Below, piece after piece: positions 21,827-34,256 of a stretch of 64,000 bases of DNA. The first letter of the stretch is position 1. Each line of letters begins with the position of its first letter. The stretch is from Gymnopilus junonius (Eukaryota; Basidiomycota; Agaricomycetes; Agaricales; Galerinaceae): positions 124,001 through 188,000 of the forward strand of contig JADNYJ010000044.1 of assembly GCA_015501075.1 (NCBI GenBank), written 5' to 3'. The position numbers were made by a program, and so were the translations under genes. The notes below the pieces were generated by a model. It made no database searches. It saw only the letters and a program-made list of their open reading frames with translations, and was not told the DNA's origin.

Positions 21827-22819
21827 ATGATAGACCTTCATTGGGAAATCTTGGCGTCTTACCACTTGAACTTCTCGACATCATATTGAGGTCTTGCGGC
21901 CTGCAGTCATTATTCCACTTGCTTCACGTAAACAGCCTCGGATATGCCCTCGTTCAAGATTCTTGCGTTTACGCCTAGTTACGGGAATACATATCAAATA
22001 TCCTCCGCCTTTTATCAAAGACGGGAGTTACATCGTACTTCACGGCATCTCAAATTCTACACGTCTTCACCGATAGCGATAAATGTGCATTCTGCGGGAG
22101 ATTAGGATGGTTCCTTTAGTACCTCCCAGAGTGTTTGCGCTGTTGCTTTCGCTGCGCGCTGTACAGGACAGAATGCGAAACGATGACCAAAGGTTAGTCA
22201 TGTTATTGCGGACTTTGGACTGAACTCCAAACTACCGCGACGATCCCTGTGGCAAAGGTATATTCTCCCAAGCCTTCTGCAAAGACGTTTATCCAGGATC
22301 CATATAACAAAAGGCCTTTGCAATTGGCCAGTAAAAGGCAGGCTCGTGAAGCTGCGATACGTCAGCACGGTGGCATAATTAGTCTGGAACACTATTTGAG
22401 CAAGGCGGAGCCGAAGAGAAAGCAGAACTATCTTCTTGGATTTAAAAGAACGAGATAGATAAGAGACAAAGGAAACCACGGCACCTTTTCCTATTGTCGA
22501 CCGGAAGACGGGAGTCGCTACCGAAAGTGGTCTTTGGTGTAACGGCTGTTGTTGCCATTCCATTATGAGTGCCGCGAATTCCACTAGCGTGAAACAGTCC
22601 GATGAAGGGTATACTGAGGAGGGGTTTTTTGAGCACGTTACGGAATGTCCTGGTGCCCAGAGGCTCTGGAATACACAGAATGCATTAGAACAGAGATGTA
22701 CGCATGCCTCCAATTGGTTTGCTCATTTACTGATGATTCCTTCTTCAGGTAAGCCTCAGAGTTTCTCGGCCACACCCACATCTGCTGACATTCTCCGTTT
22801 AAAATCGAAGAATTATCAT
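21827..22819 (+). pseudogene. Decayed F-box protein gene
   Basis: The plus strand encodes an F-box-like start (LGVLPLELLDIILRSCG, then SLFHLLHVNS). It continues in one frame with FTASQILHVFTDSDKCAFCG and LPECLRCCFRC, a Cys-rich arrangement common in agaric F-box proteins. Two TAG codons interrupt that frame (after DSCVYA and GWFL) and a third ends it at MTKG. Homologous-looking sequence resumes in other frames: SKRQAREAAIRQHGG, then GLWCNGCCCHSIMS, then EEGFFEHVTECPGAQRLW. The latter is the usual F-box-protein ending with a zinc-like Cys/His block. The stops are substitutions, not only frame changes, so real decay is likely. Intact relatives would target proteins to SCF ubiquitin ligases. Confidence 0.6.
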
Positions 22820-22937
22820 ATATAACAGAATCGTGAGTTACTGTATAGCACAGGAAAAGTACAACACTAAAGAGAAGCAAAAAGTATGATTAATATTATT
22901 TAAGGAGTAGATATAGGCACTGAACCAAAAACAACAG

Positions 22938-24314
22938 CTATCGTTTTCCAAAGAATGAACTAATTTTTGCATTTCCTCCAGGAGTTGCTGCCTGTAGAAC
23001 ACGTTAAAAGAAATGTTCGTGACCATTGACTTGACCACATGCGTACCTTACGAGCAGCCTTCTTCGCTGGTGATGATTTCACTTTTTGTTTCCCACATGG
23101 TGATCCCGTCTAGTGCATACTAGGTTAGAGACTGCAACGAGAATTCTGCCCATATGTATACTAACTTACATTTTGTGGTTGATTAGAGTCATCTACGAGG
23201 ATAGGCTCCGTCTTTAAGCGCTTATTGTGGGGCGCATCAGACTCCTGTGAGGACGAGGATGGTTCAAGTGATTCGGTTTCAGACTGTGGTTCAGCTGGAG
23301 GACTGCTCGCTTCCAGTTTCCGTTTTGTTGGTGACTCTGGTGCTGCCTTGGAAGGAGATTTCTCCCGTTGTTTAGAGAACATGGATTTAATACCGCCTTT
23401 ACGGCTGCCGATGGGCTCTATGAACGTTGATGATTCAGTTCCCACTTTTCCGACTTCCTTCGGGACTTGGTAGCTAAAGGAATCAATGGGCGAACATGCA
23501 TTTAACGGCGAACTGACATACCATTCTAAGGGTACAGAGGTGTCAGAATAGGGCTGGACCATCTTCGTCAATTCTGGAGTCCAGCTCTGAGATGAAGTGT
23601 CCAGCCAGCGGTACAAGGCTTCGCGATTGGAAAGGAAGACGGGTTGACGATCGTGGAGCCACGAAAACTCCTTGTTGGCATCGGTGGTGACGATGGTAAA
23701 TGTCCACAGAGTTTTACCTACTAAATAGTCGGCACAAAAGGTATTAAGGATAGACATGATGTTCACCTTCTAGAACGACAGAGTCGTATAAGCCGGCCAT
23801 GAGCAGGAGCTTGCCATCCTTGCGTTTGGTGAAATGTGGGAGCTTGTCTTTTCCTTTAGTAAGCCATTCGTAGTAGCTGGATCGTGAATGAGACCCATAC
23901 TCAGCATTAAAATGCACTAGGCGTACCCTTGGCATGGAATGGCGCATCTCTTCTTGCCCTTGATACTGCCCCACATGCCTCCGCCTTGGACCAAGTTTTC
24001 GGAGCGGGCGTTGGTAGTGTTGAGAGACTTGTCTTCGGTCTTTCTCCAGCTGGGCACAAGACCCCATTTCATAGTCTGCATGATCAGAGAATTGTCGTTA
24101 TCTTTTGCAGGATCTCTGCGACGGATGACAGGGGCTTGAGTGCGGGGCGCAATGTTGTATCTCGGAACAAACTCCTGCTCGTCCACCCACTCTCCAATGT
24201 CGACATTATAGCCGTCTAGTTGTTGTATGTCGTTGTGCTGCGTGTAGGCTTAGCTTTCGAAAGAAGAACAGGTAGACAACGCACATTGAGTCGCAGAGAG
24301 AAGCGCCCGCACAT
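22938..24314 (-). CDS. HMCES/YedK-type SRAP protein, abasic-site DNA shield
   Basis: Exon 1 encodes MCGRFSLRLN, giving the catalytic Cys2 once Met is removed. Exon 2 adds GYNVDIGEW, FVPRYNIAPRTQAPVI and MKWGLVPSW. Later exons give CAIPCQG, YYEWL (active-site Glu) and FTIVTTDAN...SWLHDRQPVFL (active-site His). This family (human HMCES, bacterial YedK) covalently traps abasic sites in single-stranded DNA through a thiazolidine link and protects replication forks. The four key residues Cys2, Asn, Glu and His are present. A long basic/acidic tail (KSPSKAAPESPTKRKLE) follows and, across two further introns, ends AKISSFFGKR. That resembles the terminal PCNA-binding PIP motif of HMCES. The stop TAG lies at 22938-22940. 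Confidence 0.9.
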
Positions 24315-24329
24315 GAATGATGGAGTAGG

Positions 24330-26990
24330 AGTTGAGCGTGGGAAGACAATTAAGGGGTTTCCTACCAAAGTTTATTTAGACCAGGACTAAATAGTAGACC
24401 GAAGACGATGTTCGGTTATGAAATTAATTCTTCAAGATTACATGAGCCCGAGTTAGACCACGATCAGGGCCTATCAAATAGCTTCATAAAGCCGAAAACG
24501 GTTTTTGTAGCGTATGATACTTAAAAGGAAAATGGTTCCAGGAACACCAAAGGTACACTTAGCTCAGCCTGAATACTGATCAGGGATGCATGCATATTGC
24601 GAGTTCTTTTTGTTTGCCATAAGTTGGTCGAACTGAGCATTACCAGGTTCATTTTTTGCCTGGTTTATCGGCATGTGCCATGCATATTAGAAAAACAATA
24701 TGACATTTGGAAATCTCATGCTAGGGCCGCCTCGACCTTGTGATGAAGGACTGAATACGCCATCCCCTTGATGTGTAAGAGAGTTCTGTATAGGTAGCCT
24801 CATGAGACATTTCACCAAGTGGTAATAGGGATAGAATTTATTAAGTTATTAGTAGGGGCTGAGTCCAACAGCGAAGGCGCACACATTGTGTTTAGTTTGG
24901 CAAACTAAACATGTACTAAACGGAAAAAAAGTATACGGAGTATGGCTGGATAAAGGGCCATCACTACGTTACTCCTCCAACACCCCATCCCAAGATAGTT
25001 ATTACTCTAATATGTGATCAGAAGGGCGCCGATGACAGACGAAGTCGAGAGGACCGTCATGGTAATATCATCGGTAGTATCACTAACCGGGGTCCAATCG
25101 AGGGAGGAGGGACGTTGGCCGTTCTGCAAGGTGATATCGATTGTGGAAAAAATGGTGTTCCCGGTCGGCAGGTCGGAAATCTGTACGGTGCCATAGGTCT
25201 CCAAAGCTTCATACACCCAGCTGAGCACCACGGTGGTCGATGCGGAGATGGTAGTGCTCGGAAAGCCCACGAAAGTGCACGAGTAAGAATAGGTCGTTAC
25301 GCCTCCGGAGATCGACGTGCCCGTCAGACTTATTTGTCCTTGCAAAAATGTACCGGGTGACACCTGGGTAATGCCTGTATGGAAAATGTCGGTGCCGGTA
25401 AGCCACCAGGACGCGATGGCGTAGTACTCTCCTCCTCCGGCTGGAGAGAAACCGTACTGCAATACAGGCTGCAAAATTCCTCCGCTAAAATCAATAGGCA
25501 CGAGACCGTTCCACCAGTAAAGGAGTTGGTCATCCCAACTGGCGGGAGTGTTGGGGACATTCCAATTGGAACCAAGGAAAGAAATTGGGCTTGAAGCTGT
25601 ATTCTCCCAGTATGCGTAGGCGATATAGCCGCTTTGCAAATCACGGCGGTTGGAGCTAGCTGAGGCGGGATTGAGAAGCGGTCCTACGAACTTTGAGGTT
25701 GTGGGTGGTGTGTAAGGGACAGAAAAGAGAACAGTGCTGTTCGCGCCTATGATCTGAACCTCTGTAGAAGTCTGATGCACACTTGCACCATCCGGGATAG
25801 CGTGTACCTTCGATTTTGGGAATAGTCCAGCGGGTGTTTGGACAAGCTCTTCACTAGCCTTCTATATAAACATAGAAGATCGCAAAGAGGACAAAGAAAA
25901 GTTGATGTAAATATAGCTTACACTGTCAAGGGGGGTGGCAATACCAACCACAACTTGGGCTGCGAGAAGGGCAAACTTGAAAAAACCTCGGAACGACATC
26001 ACTTCCTGTACATTCCATGTATTAGCATCAAGAACAGTATAAGAACAAGGAAGTAGCTCACTTTCTTGAAACAAAGAGTTGCTTGAGTGTGGTCAGGCAA
26101 CTTGGAGGGTTTTGAGGTCCGACTTGACTTCTTTATATGTGCAGAAAGAATCTATGCAGATATGTGAAACCTTGACTAAGTATGCCGTTCCTTTCCCCAC
26201 ATGCCCTATCTAACTCGCTCCTACATGTCAAGCCTTGGGGTGTGTGCTTTAACCCCGACCTTCAAAGAATAGCGCAGACGTTTCTTGAATTCCATCGCGG
26301 TCGGCTGCCGAGAGTGACCTTAACACGACGAGGTACATGCGACTCGATTCGACTCGACTACGGCTGGGCAATAGAGCGAAAAGGCACAGTAGGACGTTAC
26401 ATGTATAATTGGAACTCTCAGAGGGTACCTTCCTGCCGACAATTAGCCGCGTGGGTTCCATTAATTGACTAGAAGGCGCTCGAATTCGACCAGTTTTCGA
26501 AGTTTCCTATGCAAGGGGACAGCATTATGCATTTCGGAAGAACCTTCGGTAAGTAAATTCAAACTTATTGCTGGGAAATTTTCAGAAAAGTAGTATGGAG
26601 GAAACATCCGTTTTCATAGGACTCACAAATGAGAAGGTGGCTTGGAATTGCGATGATATTATTCAGATGCAGGCATTCATCTTCCTTTGTATGTTATGGT
26701 TCTTCCTTTTTCGCCTCTTAATGGCGTCAGATGCTGGTAAACGGTATGGTCTGCCGATCCCTGATTGCTAAAGGTGAGAGTAGAAAAGAAGAGAGAAGGG
26801 CGAGAAGAAGACTCCGTCCATGACAGGCGTTGCCAAAGGACCGAGACTGCCCTTGGTCTGGATCAGTCTGAAAGTTGCGTTTAAGGGTTAAAAATTAAAA
26901 TGTAGTAGCGCGAGAAGTCAACCACCGAGGTCGCTTGCATGCCAGCCGCAAAGTTGGATTAAGTCTCGAAGGAGTGGAAGCCGGGAAGGG
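24330..26990. repeat. Tandem segmental duplication, unit 1 (full)
   Basis: Begins at GTTGAGCGTGGGAAGA near 24333 and ends where the same phrase recurs near 27005. It includes gene-free DNA, the secreted protein gene and its flank. The next unit repeats its parts in the same order at about 70-85 percent identity by eye. Confidence 0.7.
25007..25999 (-). CDS. Secreted beta-sandwich protein, distantly eqolisin-like
   Basis: Two exons. Exon 1 (25922-25999) is MSFRGFFKFALLAAQVVVGI and then ATPLDS, a clear signal peptide. Exon 2 begins KASEELVQTPAGLFPKSKVH. The mature part has YIAYAYWENTASSPISF, WWNGLVP, GGILQPVLQYG, YYAIASWW and VVLSWVYEALETYG. The spacing of W.G, ILQ.G, Y.A.W and W..E resembles the beta-sandwich of peptidase family G1 (eqolisins). 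There a Gln and a Glu are catalytic; candidates here are the Gln of ILQP and a Glu of VYEALE. This is a remote, motif-level likeness and activity is not claimed. The C-terminus is SVIGALLITY. A truncated copy sits at 27595-27906. Expected location is extracellular. Confidence 0.7.
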
Positions 26991-28097
26991 CCGATGATGT
27001 AGAATTGAGCGTGGGAAGAGAATGACAGACTCGTCTTCGACTGCACGCTTGCTCCACGCCCGCTTCAGAGTTATACGAACCCGAGCGAGACTAAAATCAG
27101 TGCGATACTTAAAAGGGTTCGAAGGTTACATACAGCCTGACCAGAGGTGCATATATCCAATATTAAATAAAATGTGTGTTCTTTCTGTCTTCCACGAGTT
27201 GGCCGAACAGATGTACCATCAGATGCATTTTTGTCATTTTTAATGGCATGCGCCACGCATAATATCGGAGGAACAACATCGAGTATGAAATCTCAGGTGC
27301 CAGCTCGACTTTATGGTGAAGGCTTGGATCTACCACCTTTCCCTCAATTAGTAAGAGAGTTCTGCGTAGATGTGCCATGTCATATTTCACTTCAAATGGT
27401 GATGGAGACAGAATTTATTTAGTTGTTAGTAGGGGCCTGAGCCTAACAGTGAAGGCGCATACATCGTGTGTTTAGTTTGGCATACTAAACTTATATTACA
27501 TAGACGAGGACACAGAATTCGGGGTGAGTATGACGAGTTGAAAGGCCAACAGTACGTTGCTTCTCTAGCAACCCATCCCAAGATAAAAGTCATTCTAATA
27601 TGCGACCAGAAGCGAGCCGATGGTAGACGAAGTCGAGAGGACCGTCATGGTGATCCCATCGGTAGGATCACTAACCGGGGTCCAATCAAGGGAGGAGGGA
27701 TGTTGACCGTTCTGCAAAGTGACTTCGATTGTGGAAAACACTGTGTTCCCGGTCGGCAGGTCGGAAATCTGTTGGGCATTATAGATCTCCAAAGCTTCTA
27801 GGCCAGTCGAGCACTACGGTAGTGGACGCGGAGATAGTGGTGCTCGGATAGCCCACGAAACTGCACAAGTAGGAATATGTCGTTACACCTCCAGAGGTCG
27901 ATGTATGATGATGTAGTACATTTTTGTCCATGACAGCGCTGTTAAATGACCGAGACCGCCCATAGCCTGGATGAGTATGAAAGTGCAACTTGAAGGGTTA
28001 ATATGTTGTAGCGCGAGGAGTATGTGCAGCACGAGGAGTCAACCATTTGTGTGCCAGCTTGAATATACGATGGTAAGGATAGTAGTAGAACGCGCCG
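26991..28097. repeat. Tandem segmental duplication, unit 2 (internally deleted)
   Basis: Repeats unit 1 from the GTTGAGCGTGGGAAGA phrase through the GTTTAGTTTGGCATACTAAAC stretch and the 3' third of the secreted gene. It then jumps at about 27906 to a segment matching unit 1 from about 26815 (GTCCATGACAG...). A third GTTGAGCGTGGGAAGA near 28109 closes it. About 1.5 kb of unit 1 is therefore missing. Confidence 0.7.
27595..27906 (-). pseudogene. Truncated, frameshifted copy of the secreted protein gene
   Basis: Matches the C-terminal third of the gene at 25007-25999. It reads GGVTTYSYLCSFVGYPSTTI, then VVLDWPRSFGDL and a stop, where a two-base loss breaks the WVYEALE region. The rest (QISDLPTGNTVFSTIEVTL) continues in another frame to SLLVAY. 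The signal peptide and two thirds of the protein are absent. Confidence 0.85.
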
Positions 28098-28154
28098 ATG
28101 ATGTAGAGTTGAGCGTGGGAAGATAATGATAGACTCGTTTTGACTGTGCTCGCC

Positions 28155-29947
28155 ATGGACAGCGGGGCGAACAAGCTGCTCGAGTCTGCCGTTCAGCGCA
28201 CTCTGCACGCCCATGCTTTCTCTCGCGCATCTAGCCAGGCCTCTGCTGTTCTCACCGACCTTCTCTCCCGCTATCTCGCCCTCCTAACCTCCACCTGCGC
28301 AAAATACGCCCACCATGCTGGAAGGAGCGGCCTCACCATTCGTGATGCCGTCGGTGCCTTTGAGGATCTCGGCCTCAGCGTCGAGGAGCTCACTGAATAC
28401 TGTGCCACCGAGGGCAGGGAGCTCAACCGCTATGCCCTTTATTCGGCCAGGAGAGTTGAGGATCTGCATGAATTCAGATGTATGTTCTCTGCGTCGTGTC
28501 CTTTCGCGGCCTTGTCTCATCTTCCTCAGCTCAACTGGCCGACGGGCTAAGGCAGGATCGCGATGACGCGATTCCACTCACCTATCAACCGTGTCCAAGC
28601 TCTCTTCTCGAGGAGGTGGACACCGATGAGGAGGAAGACGAAGACGCGGATGGCATTGAAGATGACACGCTTCAAGACGTGGAAGCCATGGATGTCGATG
28701 GCTCTTCTTACACGCCGGCTGAGTTGTCGAGAAAACGACCACCGTCACGGCCGACTACTCCACAACTACCTCTGTCGCCCATATCAAATCCCTCATCACC
28801 TCCAAGAAAACGGTCGCGTAACTCCGACTGGGACCCGCCAGAATATGTTCCTGGCCACCTTCCACCGTTTCCAACTGTTTCTGATGAACCTCCCTCGATT
28901 CAACCAGACCATGCCCCCGTGCCGCAACCCATGGCACCTCCTACCCAACTACCTGAAGTCAAGATAGAGAAGCCAGCCGTACAATTACCCCAGTCACTAA
29001 CGACAACCGCAGCAGCTTCGGATTACCTCGTCCAACTTCCATATTCTCAGTCCTCACTTTCGTCTACGCCTGAATGGCATTTACCTTCGGCACCACCTCA
29101 GCCTACGCAGACACCGACACGCCAAAATCGACCACCTATCCCACAAATCGAACCTTCCCTTCTCGCAGCTTACCACCACATTCTCACACATCCCCCTCCT
29201 TCCGATCTTCCACCTCTCAATCCTGCGCGGCACAAAGTCGCCATGGCACTCCTCCAAGAATCATTAACGAACTCACGCTGGACTCCTGCTGACTCGGTGT
29301 TTGGGAGTGTAGGCCCTTGTCCACCAAGGGTTGCGACGATTGGTCCCTCGTATCCTATTGCAATAGGAGACACTCATGGGGATAAGGACAAGGACACAAA
29401 ATTACCACCTACGATATCAAGGCCTGTTTCGGGACCAGAACGGATAGCACCTCTCGTCGGCCAGCAAACGTCGCGAATACCAGACCTTGCCCGTCAAGTT
29501 CTTCCAGTACGTATAGTTTTTTAGTCGTTGTGGTCATTCAGTTGGTTTATCTTTATTTTGTAGCCCACGATCCTGGCCCGGACAAGTCGCTTATCCCACC
29601 CGCCGGTTCTCCACCGGGGAAACAAGCCCCTTACCTACGGGACAGGCATTCCTGCACCCTGGAACGCGAACGCTATTACTACGGGCCCCGATGGGGCCGT
29701 GGTGCCCACACCTCAGAGCACCAAACCCAAAGAGCTCGCACAGACAGCCAACGGGAAAGAACCTCCTGTCAAAGCCACCTTACCGGATGCAAAGTTGTTC
29801 GCGACGTGGGATTACGAGTCGAAAGACTTTAGGGTGCCGCTTACGCCTGCTGTTGTTAGGGGGAGGGGAAGGATTGGGAGCATGCATTCGAGTGGGAGTG
29901 GACTAATTTCGTTACCTGCTGCTCTTTCGAGAAAGGGGACTAAGTGA
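28155..29947 (+). CDS. TFIID subunit TAF8-like, histone-fold protein
   Basis: Three exons (introns near 28482-28529 and 29510-29563). The N-terminal 90 residues (LLESAVQRTLHAHAFSRAS, then HAGRSGLTIRDAVGAFEDLG) form a histone fold of the bromodomain-associated type found in TAF3/TAF8. An acidic stretch follows (DTDEEEDEDADGIEDD). DWDPPEYVPGHLPPFP is the proline-rich TAF8 signature that contacts TFIID partners. The rest is low complexity, Pro/Ser/Gln-rich, to SLPAALSRKGTK. TAF8 pairs with TAF10 in TFIID, or SPT7-like partners in SAGA, in the nucleus. TAF3 is the alternative; the PPFP box favours TAF8. Confidence 0.75.
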
Positions 29948-30335
29948 TGCTTTTTTTTGGTTTTAAACGTGTTTGTTTGCTGTCATATGTTGGTTCATAA
30001 TATCCCTACTTTTTTTTTTCTTTCGTGCACATGGACGAGCTATATCATTTCCACTCCGTTAAATCGCCAAGGACATATGGCATGTATGTAGAAAGTGAGG
30101 TGCTTTCACGACGGGCAAGCAACTGTCTAAACGGCCCAAAATGAGCACTTTTATATTAAAAATGTTCATTTTGAGCTGGACAAGCCGCTTGCCCCCCCGT
30201 GTTTGTGGCTATGTACTACTTCCTGTGTAGCCGATTAGATTAGATGATATTTCTTATCCATCCAAATTTGGCACTCGCGCCTCCTTCTTTGACTCTTCCA
30301 CCTTCAAAACCCGAGCCTGTTCACACAAATAGAAC
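29948..30335. other. Intergenic interval with an imperfect palindrome
   Basis: Lies between the co-directional TAF8-like and RRP42 genes. Contains AT-rich 3' flank, T-runs and the palindrome at 30113-30194; no gene seen. Confidence 0.6.
30113..30194. repeat. Imperfect 82-base palindrome
   Basis: The ends are perfect inverted repeats GGGCAAGC/GCTTGCCC. The inner arms AAAATGAGCACTTTT and AAAAATGTTCATTTT also pair with few mismatches around an ATATT centre. It could be a foldback MITE remnant or a structure in a 3' UTR. Confidence 0.6.
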
Positions 30336-31596
30336 ATGGCGTCAACAACATCCCTCTCGAAAGCCGAAAAATCATATATCCAAGCGGGACTCCTTGCAAA
30401 TCCCCCAACACGCGGCGACGGACGCTCAGCGCAAGATTTCCGAACCATCTCGCTCCAAACCTCCGTCGCGCCGCTCGCGAATGGGAGTGCCCGCGTCAGC
30501 ATAGGTCGGGATCCGCATGATGGGTCCGGTGGGACTGAAGTGCTCGCTGCTACCAAGCTGGAAGTGGAGAGCGTTGACCTGGGCAGTGGGAGTGGAGGTG
30601 TAAATGGGGGAAGGGTGATGTGCAGTGTTACCTGGTACGCAAAAAAAAAAAAAACTCATCTCCAGAGAAAATTTCGAGGAACTAAAATACCATCGCTTTT
30701 TTCTCGTAAGGAAGCTCACCAGCGGCGTACCCGCACCTCTCTTCAGCGGCCCTCGACGATCTCCAATACGACCTGACCACCATCCTCAACTCGACGCTTA
30801 CTCACCCCTCTTTGCACCCTAAAAACCTCACCATCCTCCCGGGAAAGAAATCATGGCTACTCAACCTCGATCTGGTCGTCCTCGTCGACTCGGGGAACGT
30901 GTTCGATGCGCTGTTCCTGGCTGCCCGTGCGGCGCTTTGGGACACCAAGGTGCCGAGAACGCGGAGTGTGGAGTATAAAGCGCGCAAAGCGGGTGGTGCG
31001 TCGGGGGGTGGAGTTGTGGGTGCGGGTGAAGGAGGGGGAGGGGAAGGAGGGGAAAAAGGTGATATGGAGGTGGACGAGGAGGTTGTGAGCGGGTTTGATA
31101 CGCGTCAGATTAGGCATGCGACGGATTTTGAGTTGCCTGATTATTGGGATGAGGGAGAGGAGCTCGATGGGAGGGATCGTTGGCCTGTCTGTGTTACTTT
31201 AAATCTCGTATGTTTCTCTTGTTGCTTTTTGTCTTCACTGTCGATTTATATCTCTCTTTTTCCGCAGGTTCCTCCTGCACACTTTCTGGACGCCACTCTG
31301 GAGGAAGAAGCTGCTATTCCACTTCGCCTCCTCTTGATGTTCTCCTTTGATTCCGATGAACCCCATATCCAAGGGATGCGCACGATGGGGAACGGTGAAC
31401 TGACTGTACCTCAACTGGGTGAACTCCTCAAGGTTCGTAAATAATGTGTTGTACAACCTTGGATATTTTACAATTTCTGACCACGTTTATAAATATGCAG
31501 GAAGGAGAAAAATACGCTCGTCAAATATGGCAATCTTTGAACGCGAAGCTGAAGGAGGAGGAACTGGGTAGAATAAAAGAGAGGAACAAATTTTGA
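30336..31596 (+). CDS. RRP42: Exosome core subunit RRP42
   Basis: Exon 1 encodes LSKAEKSYIQAGLLANPPTR and then GDGRSAQDFRTISLQTSVAP, the RRP42 start of the RNase PH fold. Exon 2 resumes CSPAAYPHLSSAALDDL and contains NLTILPGKKSWLLNLDLVVL and VFDALFLAARAALWDTKVP. An insert rich in Gly and Glu follows (about residues 195-225), then FELPDYWDEGEELDGRDRWP. Exon 3 gives VPPAHFLDATLEEEAAIPLR and the last exon EGEKYARQIWQSL. RRP42 is one of six catalytically inactive ring subunits of the 3'-5' RNA exosome in nucleus and cytoplasm. The Gly/Glu-rich insert is longer than in yeast. A run of 13 A's sits at the start of the first intron. Confidence 0.92.
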
Positions 31597-31898
31597 GAAT
31601 ACATATATATATTTGTCCGTTTTGTCCGTTCTTCCTGTGAACAGAAAATGTGTGATGCTCTGAGACGATGATGGCAAGGCTTGAAGATAAATAATTGCAT
31701 AGTGACCGTATCCAAATACAGTCTTTTTGGTCGACAAGAAAAAGTTGGAGGTCCAGAGATCCGGTGCCGAAACAGACAAGGAGGCAGAAGCAGATGATGC
31801 GAGGAGAAGGATGCACAAATTACAAGATGCACAAATAAGAGGGGTGGTATTTTCTGATTGGGATAGTGATCGAATAAAAAAAGAACGAGAGAACGAGA
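31597..31898. other. Convergent 3' interval between RRP42 and DAHP synthase
   Basis: A 302-base interval between two gene ends that face each other. A TTTTGTCCG tandem pair occurs near 31617-31630. No gene is seen. Confidence 0.5.
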
Positions 31899-33764
<1,866 letters not shown>

Positions 33765-33824
33765 ATTTTCTGTGACTGGGAGTATTCGAATGAACGTTGT
33801 TAGTTTTCCTCCAAATTCAATCTT

Positions 33825-33854
33825 TGACTCGTTTCGATCGATCTCATGCACGTG
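33825..33854. promoter_or_regulatory. TGACTC and CACGTG boxes upstream of DAHP synthase
   Basis: TGACTC at 33825-33830 is a half-site like that of Gcn4/CPC1, which activates amino-acid genes on starvation. CACGTG follows at 33849-33854. Both lie 60-90 bases upstream of the start codon. Control by them is inferred. Confidence 0.45.
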
Positions 33855-34256
33855 AGCTTCTAGCCCAGTCACATGACCAACCATGCGGGCAAGGGCGTCC
33901 TTCCCGGGCACAGGTCGACCATCTGTGCATCATCGCCCCGTCCTTATCGTTGCGATTGCGCTGCGGGGAAGGGTTCCACGATCAAACAGTGCAGCGACGA
34001 GTAATACAGAACGTTATCATCGGTGAATCCGTCGGAAAAGAGACCCCAAGAAGCGCGACGTGGCGGATATTCGAGGCATGTCCGAGACACATGTGTGGTG
34101 AGCAAAAGGTCAGTCAGACTCTGTCGATGTCAACTTGGAAAGAAAGAAAGCTGGTATTGACAGCCGAATCCTCAACTCTGCTCACGTGCTCGTAATTTAC
34201 AGTGACAAAATCAGTGACACGACGCGCTCCAGCTCACGCGTCTGACTCTTTTCGAA
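33855..34256. promoter_or_regulatory. Divergent interval between DAHP synthase and PIH1
   Basis: The rest of the 492-base gap between the two start codons. It contains a second CACGTG at 34181-34186, 71 bases before the PIH1 ATG, and no convincing gene. Confidence 0.4.
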
